Source: an uncultured Oscillospiraceae bacterium (GTDB taxonomy: Bacteria > Bacillota > Clostridia > Oscillospirales > Oscillospiraceae). Taken from it: a stretch of DNA of 29,593 bases. Made by a program: the position numbers and the translations under genes. The notes under the pieces were generated by a model. It saw only the letters and a list, made by a program, of their open reading frames with translations, was not told the origin of the DNA and ran no database searches. Location of the stretch: contig CAKTSA010000020.1 in assembly GCA_934597585.1 (NCBI GenBank), positions 1 through 29,593 on the forward strand. The letters run 5' to 3'. Below are positions 17,119 through 23,805 of the stretch, one piece after another. Every line of letters starts with the position of its first letter. Position 1 is the first letter of the stretch.

Positions 17119-17147
17119 TTGAACCGGCCCGGTGGATCTGATATAAT
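17119..17147 (+). promoter_or_regulatory. Promoter of the secreted protein gene
   Basis: TTGAAC (17119-17124), 17-base spacer, perfect TATAAT (17142-17147). The palindrome ACCGGCCCGGT (17123-17133) overlaps the -35 and the spacer and could be an operator. A separate promoter means the gene need not depend on the motor operon. Confidence 0.75.
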
Positions 17148-17205
17148 CGGGCATAGAATCCCGCTGCATGATTTGAAAACATAATTTGAAAGGATGGAAT
17201 TGCAA

Positions 17206-18618
17206 ATGAAAATGACCCGCAATGCCGCCCGGCTGCTGTCCGCAGTGATGGCGTTTGTGATGGTGCTCGCCCTGGCCGCCCCCGCCCGGGCGGACAACGA
17301 CGCGGTTTCCGTGGAGCTGGTGCTCGCGGCGGAGGGAATCGAGGCCTCCGGCAAGCTGATCGTCTCCCCGGAGCTGGTGATGTCCATGGGCGTACAGCTG
17401 CTGCTCAACGGCGAAAGCTTTGCCGACCTGACCGGCTATGCCAGCACCCAGGCCGTCGCCGTCAGGAGCGGCTTCCTGGACAAGACCTATGGCGTAGACC
17501 TGGCCACCCTGGCCGAGAATCTGAAAACCTCGATCTTTGCCCCCGACTCCGGCTCCCAGTTCGCGCTGGACGAGGACACCTACAATCAGCTGCAGGCGCT
17601 GCTGAGCGGCAGCCTGCAAGAGGAGCTGCCTGAGCTGCCCGACCTGTCCGGCCTGGACACGGACGCCCTGACCAACGCCATCGAGGTGCTGGGCGCGGCG
17701 GGCGCACAGGCCTTCGACGATATCCGCAATAAGCTGGCCCTGGAATCCGCCCCCGCCACCGTGAGCATCAACGGCCAGAACGTGCTCGTCTCCCAGACCC
17801 GCATCACCGTGAGCACCGAGGCGCTGATCGCTTTCTACGATTCCCTGCTCACCGCGCTGGAGCAGGACGCCGAGCTGCAAAAGGCAGCGGAGGAGTTCTT
17901 CGATTTCTTCGCGCTGTTCGGCTTCATGCAGGATGACCTGTCCATTCCCGACGGCGCAACCGCCGTCCAGACCATTCTGGAGAATATGGACGAGGTTCGC
18001 CAGACCATTACCGACGAGCTGACCCAGGCTGCCCTTTCCGTTTCCGTCGTCACCTGCACCACGGAAAACACGGCGGTGAAGGTGGCCCTGGAAATCTCTG
18101 TGGATGACGAAACCGTGTCCGGCGCGCTGCTGATGAACGAGGCCCAGGACTTCTTCCGCCTGGAGATGGTGGACGTGGACGGCACCGTGACCGCCCTGCA
18201 ATTTGACGTGACCGTTGACACCGACTTGGCCTACGGCTTCCACTTCGGCAGCTACCGGGGAGACGACGAGACCTTCGCCGTCGTCTACAGCCAGGACAAC
18301 ACCGCCCAGACCTATGACGTCGCCGTCACCACCACCGACACTGACTACGAAACCGGCGAGCTGACCGCCAGCACCACCACCGTCTCCGGCAGCTACGTGG
18401 TGGAGGATGAGCTGTTCTCCCTGATCGTAGACAAGGTAGACGGCGAAGCATTCGGCGGCACCGTTACATTGAACATCCGCACCAACGACACCGTAACCAT
18501 GCCCACCTTCAGCGAACTGACCCGCCTGGAGGAAACCGAGTTCGCCACCGTGGTCGAGTCCCTGCAATCCGGCCTGACCACCATAACCCAACTCTTCGGC
18601 ACCACCCCCGCCGCCTGA
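17206..18618 (+). CDS. Secreted protein of unknown function
   Basis: 470 aa. A classical signal peptide is clear: basic MKMTRNAAR, hydrophobic LLSAVMAFVMVLALAA, then ARA before DNDAV, with cleavage near residue 28. The mature protein is acidic. Its first half looks helical with many Leu/Ala (residues about 60-270), and its second half is rich in Thr/Val/Asp with alternating strands (about 280-440). There is no LPXTG anchor, lipobox or later membrane helix, so it is probably released or held by non-covalent contacts. ATG 17206 is preferred over 17194, which overlaps the AAAGG ribosome site. It lies 123 bases after the motor pair and has its own promoter. I do not recognise a family; a link with the motor is only positional. 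Confidence 0.85.
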   Translation: MKMTRNAARLLSAVMAFVMVLALAAPARADNDAVSVELVLAAEGIEASGKLIVSPELVMSMGVQLLLNGESFADLTGYASTQAVAVRSGFLDKTYGVDLATLAENLKTSIFAPDSGSQFALDEDTYNQLQALLSGSLQEELPELPDLSGLDTDALTNAIEVLGAAGAQAFDDIRNKLALESAPATVSINGQNVLVSQTRITVSTEALIAFYDSLLTALEQDAELQKAAEEFFDFFALFGFMQDDLSIPDGATAVQTILENMDEVRQTITDELTQAALSVSVVTCTTENTAVKVALEISVDDETVSGALLMNEAQDFFRLEMVDVDGTVTALQFDVTVDTDLAYGFHFGSYRGDDETFAVVYSQDNTAQTYDVAVTTTDTDYETGELTASTTTVSGSYVVEDELFSLIVDKVDGEAFGGTVTLNIRTNDTVTMPTFSELTRLEETEFATVVESLQSGLTTITQLFGTTPAA

Positions 18619-18644
18619 TCTTCCCCCCAATAAAACACCCCCAA

Positions 18645-18676
18645 AAACGTCCCCGCCCCACCAGGCGAGGGCGTTT
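18645..18676 (+). terminator. Terminator after the secreted protein gene
   Basis: Arms 18645-18657 and 18664-18676 pair over 13 positions with one wobble and one mismatch, AAACG at the base pairing with CGTTT; loop CCACCA. Starts 26 bases after the stop. Confidence 0.6.
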
Positions 18677-18792
18677 CAGCACCTGCCCCCCGTAGGGGTC
18701 GGCAACCTGCCGACCCTCAACCTGACGGTTTAGGAAGCAGTAAAGAACACCGTATAACCTGACGTATGCATCCCCCAAGCTTCCCTGCGGGG

Positions 18793-18858
18793 TGTTGCAG
18801 AGCGCAGCGAATCTTTAATTACAATCATTGCCGGTGGCAATGATACCATAATTAAATA
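18793..18858 (+). repeat. 66-bp structured insert, copy 2
   Basis: Inner stem ATCATTGCC-GGT-GGCAATGAT (18824-18844) and a perfect outer stem TTTAATTA (18814-18821) with TAATTAAA (18849-18856). Same length and insertion point as 8603-8668. Confidence 0.8.
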
Positions 18859-18947
18859 GCTGTCGCCTCAGCGACTGAAGAGGGCACTCAGCTTACGGCT
18901 TCGAGAGAGACCCAACTAAAAAGGTACAATGTTCAACGTTTTGAGTG

Positions 18948-19051
18948 CGTAGGGGCGGCTACCAGCCGCCCGAAAGCTAACGAACGTGAGCTGTATAGAC
19001 CAACCGCTCAGTCCCGGTACATGGCGGGGCGACAAATTGCCGCCCCCTACG
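18948..19051 (+). repeat. 104-bp repeat module, copy 4
   Basis: CGTAGGGGCGG to CCGCCCCCTACG. The first hairpin here is the better-paired form GGGCGGCT-ACC-AGCCGCCC. Confidence 0.85.
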
Positions 19052-19114
19052 AACTCAGAAACTTTTGGTGATGTCCATTCAACCGACAGCTCAATTCTGC
19101 GACCTTTCGGGCAG

Positions 19115-19157
19115 GCAAAAATACAGCCGTGAGCGATCCTTGAACCGCTCACGGCTG
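19115..19157 (-). terminator. Terminator of yicI
   Basis: Perfect 12-bp stem (19124-19135 with 19146-19157), loop of 10 bases; on the minus strand it is followed by TATTTTTG. It begins 8 bases after the yicI stop. Confidence 0.85.
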
Positions 19158-19164
19158 CATTTAA

Positions 19165-21504
19165 TTATTCAAAGGAAATGGTGATATCTCCGTCTCCCTC
19201 CGGGGACAGGATGGGGGTTGCGCCGTTCTGCTGGTAGGGGCAGGTGGCGGATTTGGGGGTGCCTGCGTTTATCAGGGCCAGCTTGCAGGGCTTTTTGCCC
19301 TGGAGCCTGATGCGGTAGACGCCGCCCTGGCGGGATACCTGGGCGTGCAGCTCCGCCTGATTGTCCGGGGAGTAGACCACGGTCTGCGCCGTCGCGCCGT
19401 CCTGGAGGGCGTAGACGTTCAGGGTCACGCCGTCGGCGTAGTCATACACCGCGTCGTCGTCCCGCGCGCCCAGGGCAAGGATGCTGCTTTCCCTGGCGTA
19501 CAGGGGAATGCTCAGATAGCCGTGCTTTTCCCGGTACCATTTGCCGCCCTGGCGCGCCTCGCCGGTGAGGACGGATGTCCAGGTGCCCGCAGGCAGATAA
19601 TACTCCGCCATGCTTTGATCGTTGAAGATGGGGGCCACCAGCAGACTGTCGCCCAGGAAATACTGGTGGGCCAGATAGTCGCAGCTGCGGTCGCCGGGAT
19701 ATTCCAGCGCCATGGAGCGCATCATGGGCACGCCGGTCTGGTGAGTCTCGATGGCGCTGCGGTACAGATAGGGCATCAGGCGGGCCTTGAGCTTGGCAAA
19801 GAAGCGCACCACGTCCACGGATTCCTCGTCGTAATTCCAGGGCACCCGGTAGGAGCTGGAGCCATGGAGCCGGGAATGGGTGCTGAGCAGGCCAAAGGCG
19901 CACCAGCGCTTGTATACGTCCGCCGTGGATTGGCTTTCAAAGCCGCCGATGTCGTGGCTCCAGAAGCCGAAGCCGGAGGAGCACAGGCTCAGGCCGCCCC
20001 GCAGGCTCTCCTCCATCGGCTCGTAGTCCGACCAGCAGTCGCCGCCCCAGTGCACCGGGAACTTCTGCCCGCCGGCGGTGGCGGAGCGGGCAAAGAGGAT
20101 GGCCTCCTTTTCGCCCTTCTTGGCGCTGATCACATCGTGGACGGTCTGGTTGTAGAGATAGGTGTAGTAGTTGTGCATCTTCACCGGGTCGGAGCCGTCG
20201 AAATACACGCAGTCCGTGGGGATCCGCTCGCCGAAGTCGGTCTTGAAGCAGTCCACGCCCATGTCCAGCAGTGCTTCCAGCTTGGAGCCGTACCAGGCCC
20301 GGGCCGCCGGGTTGGTGAAGTCCACAATGGCCATGCCCGGCTGCCACATATCCCACTGCCATACGTCGCCGTTGGGCCGCTTGAGGAAGTAGCCTCCCTC
20401 CACGCCCTCCCGAAAGATGGCGGATTCCTGGCCGATGTAGGGGTTGATCCATACGCAGATCTTCAGGCCCTTCTCCTTCAGCCGCTTCAGCATCCCCACG
20501 GGGTCGGGGAATACCCGGTGATCCCACAAAAAGTCGCACCAGGAGAATTCCTTCATCCAGAAGCAGTCGAAGTGGAATACCTTCAGCGGGATGCCCCGCT
20601 CCAGCATGCCGTCCACAAAGGAGTTGACCGTCGCCTCGTCATAATTGGTGGTAAAGGAGGTGCTCAGCCACAGGCCGAACGTCCAGGGCGCGGGCATACC
20701 GGGCTTGCCGGTGATGTCGGTGTAGCGCACCAGCACGTCCTTCATGGTGGGGCCGCCGATCAGGAAATAGTCCAGCCGCTCCCCCGGCACGGAAAAGCCC
20801 ACCCGGCTGACCATCTCGGAGGCCACCTCAAAGGATACCCGTTCCGGGTGATTGACAAATACGCCGTAGCCCCGGTTGGACAGATAGAACGGAATATTTT
20901 TGTAGGACTGCTCCGTGGAGGTGCCGCCGTCCTCATTCCAGATATCCACGCTCTGCCCGTTCTTGACAAACGCGCCGAACCGCTCGCCCAGGCCGTAGAT
21001 CAGCTCGCCCACCCCCAGGGTCAGCTGCTGACGCATGTAGGCATCCTCCGGCCCCCGGTCGTAGGCGGTGCCCTTCCAGTCCGTCTTCATGTAGGCCAGA
21101 TCCCGGTACTGGGAGCCGGTGAGCTGCTTGTCCCCCTGGAAGAAGGCGAAGGACGCATTGTCCTTGCGGATCTCAATGCGCAGCGTGCCGCTGGACACGG
21201 TGAGCAGCTCCTCACTCTCCTGCGCCCGCAGCAGACCGCTCCGGGCCGGGGCAAGCTCAAATTTCGGCGCCCGCTCCCGCAGCCCCGCGTGATGCCACAC
21301 CTGCATGCGCAGCACCTCCGGGTACGGAGCGGAGATATGAATCGTCAGATTCACGCCGCCCAGCGTATCTCCCCGATGATTGATCCGCCCGGTGGGGGCG
21401 CAGATGGTAACGCTGTCCGCCTCGATCTTCGTAAAATAAACCTGCGCCGGAGAGAAGCACTCACAGCCCTCCCGTTGCAGCCAACATCCGTTGCTGAATT
21501 TCAT
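19165..21504 (-). CDS. yicI: Alpha-xylosidase (GH31)
   Basis: Retaining alpha-xylosidase of the YicI type, releasing xylose from isoprimeverose-like ends of xyloglucan fragments in the cytoplasm. The 779 aa compare with about 772 for E. coli YicI. The N-terminal beta domain covers about residues 1-250. In the barrel, CFKTDFGERIP gives the nucleophile Asp423 and HWGGDCWSDY gives the acid/base Asp489; both lie 7 positions later than in E. coli (416 and 482). Beta domains close the protein. ATG 21504 (MKFSNGCW) is chosen because the upstream extension is unlike the family; GAGGG lies 8 bases before it. It stands alone, with no transporter beside it. Confidence 0.95.
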   Translation of the reverse strand: MKFSNGCWLQREGCECFSPAQVYFTKIEADSVTICAPTGRINHRGDTLGGVNLTIHISAPYPEVLRMQVWHHAGLRERAPKFELAPARSGLLRAQESEELLTVSSGTLRIEIRKDNASFAFFQGDKQLTGSQYRDLAYMKTDWKGTAYDRGPEDAYMRQQLTLGVGELIYGLGERFGAFVKNGQSVDIWNEDGGTSTEQSYKNIPFYLSNRGYGVFVNHPERVSFEVASEMVSRVGFSVPGERLDYFLIGGPTMKDVLVRYTDITGKPGMPAPWTFGLWLSTSFTTNYDEATVNSFVDGMLERGIPLKVFHFDCFWMKEFSWCDFLWDHRVFPDPVGMLKRLKEKGLKICVWINPYIGQESAIFREGVEGGYFLKRPNGDVWQWDMWQPGMAIVDFTNPAARAWYGSKLEALLDMGVDCFKTDFGERIPTDCVYFDGSDPVKMHNYYTYLYNQTVHDVISAKKGEKEAILFARSATAGGQKFPVHWGGDCWSDYEPMEESLRGGLSLCSSGFGFWSHDIGGFESQSTADVYKRWCAFGLLSTHSRLHGSSSYRVPWNYDEESVDVVRFFAKLKARLMPYLYRSAIETHQTGVPMMRSMALEYPGDRSCDYLAHQYFLGDSLLVAPIFNDQSMAEYYLPAGTWTSVLTGEARQGGKWYREKHGYLSIPLYARESSILALGARDDDAVYDYADGVTLNVYALQDGATAQTVVYSPDNQAELHAQVSRQGGVYRIRLQGKKPCKLALINAGTPKSATCPYQQNGATPILSPEGDGDITISFE

Positions 21505-21807
21505 ATGTATTCCCTCACCTTTCCCAGAGACCACCCGGCCCCCAAAAATTCGGCCTTCCGCCGTTTTCAGAGATATTATACGGTATCCCCGCCCAAAAGA
21601 ATACTGGGCAAATTGCACCCATTTTACGATTATTTTTTGACAATTTGCCAACTACTTCTTTACGAAGGATACTCAGATTTTAACATTCCGCTGCCGGATG
21701 TGGTACAACAGCGCCGTGAACCAAAGGCGGCTGTGAAAAGAGGAAATTGCTTGCTCATGCAATTGGCATGCGCTGCAAAAACAGGTTCCCGCCGAGGGTG
21801 GCCTATG
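21505..21807. other. Intergenic region upstream of yicI
   Basis: 303 bases without a gene. On the minus strand a perfect TATAAT (21575-21580) is a candidate -10 for yicI, but no good -35 stands 16-18 bases away, so the promoter may need an activator. AATTGC (21745-21750) with GCAATT (21759-21764) forms a weak hairpin that could end the DUF6440 transcript. Confidence 0.4.
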
Positions 21808-21993
21808 TTATTTCTCCTCCTGCACCGGCAGTGTGGATACCACGGGCTTTCCGTCGCGATCCAGCAGGGGGGACAGGCCGCCGGAGTTGCCGCTGGCGTG
21901 GTAGAAATAGTTGACGCCGGTTTTGACGTCCACCCAGATTTCGTTGACGGTCATCAGGCCGTCGGAATAGACCTTTACAAAACGTTTTTCCAT
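21808..21993 (-). CDS. DUF6440 family small protein
   Basis: A 61-aa soluble protein with the family pattern EIWVDVKTGVNYFYHASG, then GGLSPLLDRDGKPVV. Function unknown. ATG 21993 is preceded by AAAGGAG at good spacing; the longer open frame upstream runs into the foldback repeat and is not family-like. It lies 227 bases behind the SPFH gene on the same strand, separated by a terminator and a repeat element, so it is probably transcribed separately. Confidence 0.78.
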   Translation of the reverse strand: MEKRFVKVYSDGLMTVNEIWVDVKTGVNYFYHASGNSGGLSPLLDRDGKPVVSTLPVQEEK

Positions 21994-22009
21994 ACTTTTT
22001 CTCCTTTGG

Positions 22010-22174
22010 AAGGCAACACCGCGCAATTGTGTCTGTGAGCCGCAGCCGTCTTTTTGCCCCACTTCTTCAGTTTGAAAAACGAGAAATACATACAGTATTC
22101 CTTCGTTTTCCAAGCTTTGAATTGAGGCAAAAATCCCGGCTGGGGCTTCTTGCCAAATTGTGTGGTGCTGCCTT
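22010..22174. mobile_element. ~165-bp foldback (MITE-like) element
   Basis: The ends are inverted: AAGGCAACACCGCGCAATT on the left against AAAGGCAGCACCACACAATT from the right, and the whole element folds back. Further pairing arms include AGCCG.../...CGGCT, TTTTTGCC/GGCAAAAA and GAAAAACGA with TCGTTTTC around an apex AATAC...GTATT near 22090. No clear target duplication is seen. Confidence 0.75.
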
Positions 22175-22175
22175 T

Positions 22176-22206
22176 AAAAATGCGCCGCCCACTTGCGCGG
22201 GCGGCG
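22176..22206 (-). terminator. Terminator of the NfeD-SPFH operon
   Basis: GCCGCCC (22184-22190) pairs with GGGCGGC (22199-22205), plus an outer C-G pair; on the minus strand it is followed by TTTTT. It begins 15 bases after the SPFH stop and touches the foldback element. Confidence 0.8.
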
Positions 22207-22220
22207 GGATCAATCACATG

Positions 22221-23138
22221 TTACTGCTTGGCGCTCTCGACGATGCCGTTGGCAAGGCCCACCAGGCCCTGCATTTCGCTGGGGATGATGATCTTGGTTG
22301 CCTGGCCGTCGGCCACGTGCTGCATGGCCTCGATGGCCTTCAGCTTCAGCACATTGTCGTTGGGGGCCTTCTCATTCAGCATGGCCAGGGAGTCGGCCAG
22401 GGCCTGCTGCACCGCGCGGATGGCGGCAGCCTCGCCGTCGGCCTTGAGGATGGCAGCCTGCTTTTCGGCCTCAGCTTTCAGGATGGCGGCCTCCTTCTCG
22501 GCGGAGGCTCTCAGGATGGCGGATTCCTTTTCACCCTCGGCAATGAGGATGGCGGACTTCTTCTGGCCCTCGGCCTGGAGGATGCTCTGACGGCGGTCGC
22601 GCTCGGCCTTCATCTGCTTCTCCATGGAGTTCTGGATGTCGGAGGGCGGCAGGATGTTTTTCAGCTCCACCCGGTTTACCTTGATGCCCCAGGGGTCGGT
22701 GGCCTCGTCCAGGATGGCCCGCATCTTGGTGTTTACCACGTCCCGGGAGGTCAGGGTCTGGTCAAGCTCCAGGTCGCCGATGATGTTGCGCAGGGTGGTG
22801 GCTGTCAGGGTCTCCATGGCCATCATGGGCTGCTCCACACCGTAGCAGTAGAGCTTGGGGTCGGTGATCTGGAAATAGACCACGGTGTCGATCTGCATGG
22901 TTACATTGTCCTTGGTGATCACGGGCTGGGGGGGATAGTCCAGCACCTGCTCCTTGAGGCTGACCTTGCGGGCAATGCGATCCACAAAGGGAATCTTGAA
23001 GTGCATGCCCACGCCCCACACGCTCTGGAACACGCCCAGCCGCTCAATGACGTAAGCGCGGGACTGCTGCACTACCTTGATGTTGGGGATGATGAGGAAA
23101 AACACCACCGCCAGCACGGCAATCAATACGTAAATCAT
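22221..23138 (-). CDS. SPFH/Band 7 (stomatin-like) membrane protein
   Basis: A 305-aa scaffold protein of the stomatin/prohibitin type, which organises membrane domains and is typically paired with NfeD. An N-terminal membrane helix (residues 2-18) precedes the SPFH domain (about 20-175, with VIERLGVFQSVWGVGMHFKI and VVNTKMRAILDE). A coiled-coil tail (about 178-250) repeats an EGEKESAIL / EAEKQAAIL pattern every 11 residues, and a glycine/alanine-rich end follows. GGAGG stands 9 bases before the ATG. The gene lies 24 bases behind nfeD and shares its promoter. Sequence order fits the slipin/QmcA-like group; a protease function is not implied. Confidence 0.93.
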   Translation of the reverse strand: MIYVLIAVLAVVFFLIIPNIKVVQQSRAYVIERLGVFQSVWGVGMHFKIPFVDRIARKVSLKEQVLDYPPQPVITKDNVTMQIDTVVYFQITDPKLYCYGVEQPMMAMETLTATTLRNIIGDLELDQTLTSRDVVNTKMRAILDEATDPWGIKVNRVELKNILPPSDIQNSMEKQMKAERDRRQSILQAEGQKKSAILIAEGEKESAILRASAEKEAAILKAEAEKQAAILKADGEAAAIRAVQQALADSLAMLNEKAPNDNVLKLKAIEAMQHVADGQATKIIIPSEMQGLVGLANGIVESAKQ

Positions 23139-23162
23139 TCTTTTTTACCTCCAAATAAGATT

Positions 23163-23609
23163 TTAAGTCTGAACTGTGACCTGCGCCGGGGAGACAAAGA
23201 CCTTTACGCCCTCTACCCGGTCGACCCTGACCAGAGTGCCCGCGTCGATGGGTGCGCCGGATGTGCTGCGGGCCGCCCAGGTAATGCCGCCCAGCTTGAC
23301 CCGGCCGGTGTAGGACACATTGTCGATCGGCTCGGTGACATAGCCCTCGGTTCCGATGACGCTGTCCACATTGGTTTTGGTGCCGATGGCCTTGGTGCGA
23401 ACCTTTTTCCACAGCAGCGCCAGCAGCAGCACGGACACCGCCAGGAAAACCGTCACCTGGAGCCACATGGCCGCCCCCAGCACCGCCGCGACCAGCGCCG
23501 CCAGCGCGCCCACGGCAAACCAGACGCTGACCAGCGCCACCGTCCCGGCCTCCAGCACCAGAAATACCGCCGCCAGAATTGCCCACAGAACGATGGGTGA
23601 GCTAAACAT
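23163..23609 (-). CDS. NfeD family membrane protein
   Basis: A 148-aa short NfeD without the serine protease domain. Hydrophobic segments at about residues 5-30 and 33-67 form the membrane part, and the C-terminal OB-fold domain (about 80-148) has GTEGYVTEPI and GRVKLGGITWAA. NfeD partners SPFH proteins, which matches the next gene. ATG 23609 is used because AGGAGGT lies 7 bases before it; a GTG at 23618 overlaps that site. First gene of the operon. Confidence 0.92.
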   Translation of the reverse strand: MFSSPIVLWAILAAVFLVLEAGTVALVSVWFAVGALAALVAAVLGAAMWLQVTVFLAVSVLLLALLWKKVRTKAIGTKTNVDSVIGTEGYVTEPIDNVSYTGRVKLGGITWAARSTSGAPIDAGTLVRVDRVEGVKVFVSPAQVTVQT

Positions 23610-23665
23610 TGTTTCCACCTCCTATTTTTGGGATGCGCTCTGGGCGCTTCCCCTTGGATGAATTG

Positions 23666-23694
23666 ATAATATCACATGGTCACGTGATTGTCAA
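23666..23694 (-). promoter_or_regulatory. Promoter of nfeD-SPFH with a palindrome in the spacer
   Basis: Minus strand TTGACA (23689-23694), 17-base spacer, TATTAT (23666-23671). The near-perfect palindrome ATCACATGGTCACGTGAT (23671-23688) fills the spacer, a likely operator for a dimeric regulator. Confidence 0.8.
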
Positions 23695-23745
23695 TAGTAA
23701 TTTTTAGATTATTTTTTAAAAAGGAAAGTCAAACCATTGATTTGG

Positions 23746-23774
23746 TTGACTGCGCCTGGATTGTGCGCTACAAT
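23746..23774 (+). promoter_or_regulatory. Promoter of pepF
   Basis: TTGACT (23746-23751), 17-base spacer, TACAAT (23769-23774), 32 bases before the pepF start. Confidence 0.8.
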
Positions 23775-23805
23775 TGGCAGTAGAATATCCAAGGAGGGAT
23801 TCCCT

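Larger units (their letters stand above)
18690..19110 (+). repeat. Intergenic repeat block D
   Basis: Contains the GGGTCGGCA hairpin, the AAGCTTCCC module split by the 66-bp insert (18793-18858), the 104-bp module (18948-19051) and a truncated tail. The right-hand inverted arm found in blocks A and C is missing; the block ends near the terminator of yicI. No gene is seen from 18619 to 19164. Confidence 0.85.

Noticed and set aside
15176..18618. Complete Zorya defence system
   Set aside because: No ZorC, ZorD helicase or ZorE nuclease is present; the third gene is a secreted protein with a signal peptide.
21552..21651. N-terminal extension of yicI up to 21651
   Set aside because: The extra codons overlap the candidate promoter and are unlike GH31 N-termini; ATG 21504 fits the family and the ribosome site.
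19345..22038. Plus-strand open frame of 897 codons
   Set aside because: It runs antisense through yicI and its promoter region; composition is typical of a shadow frame in GC-rich DNA.
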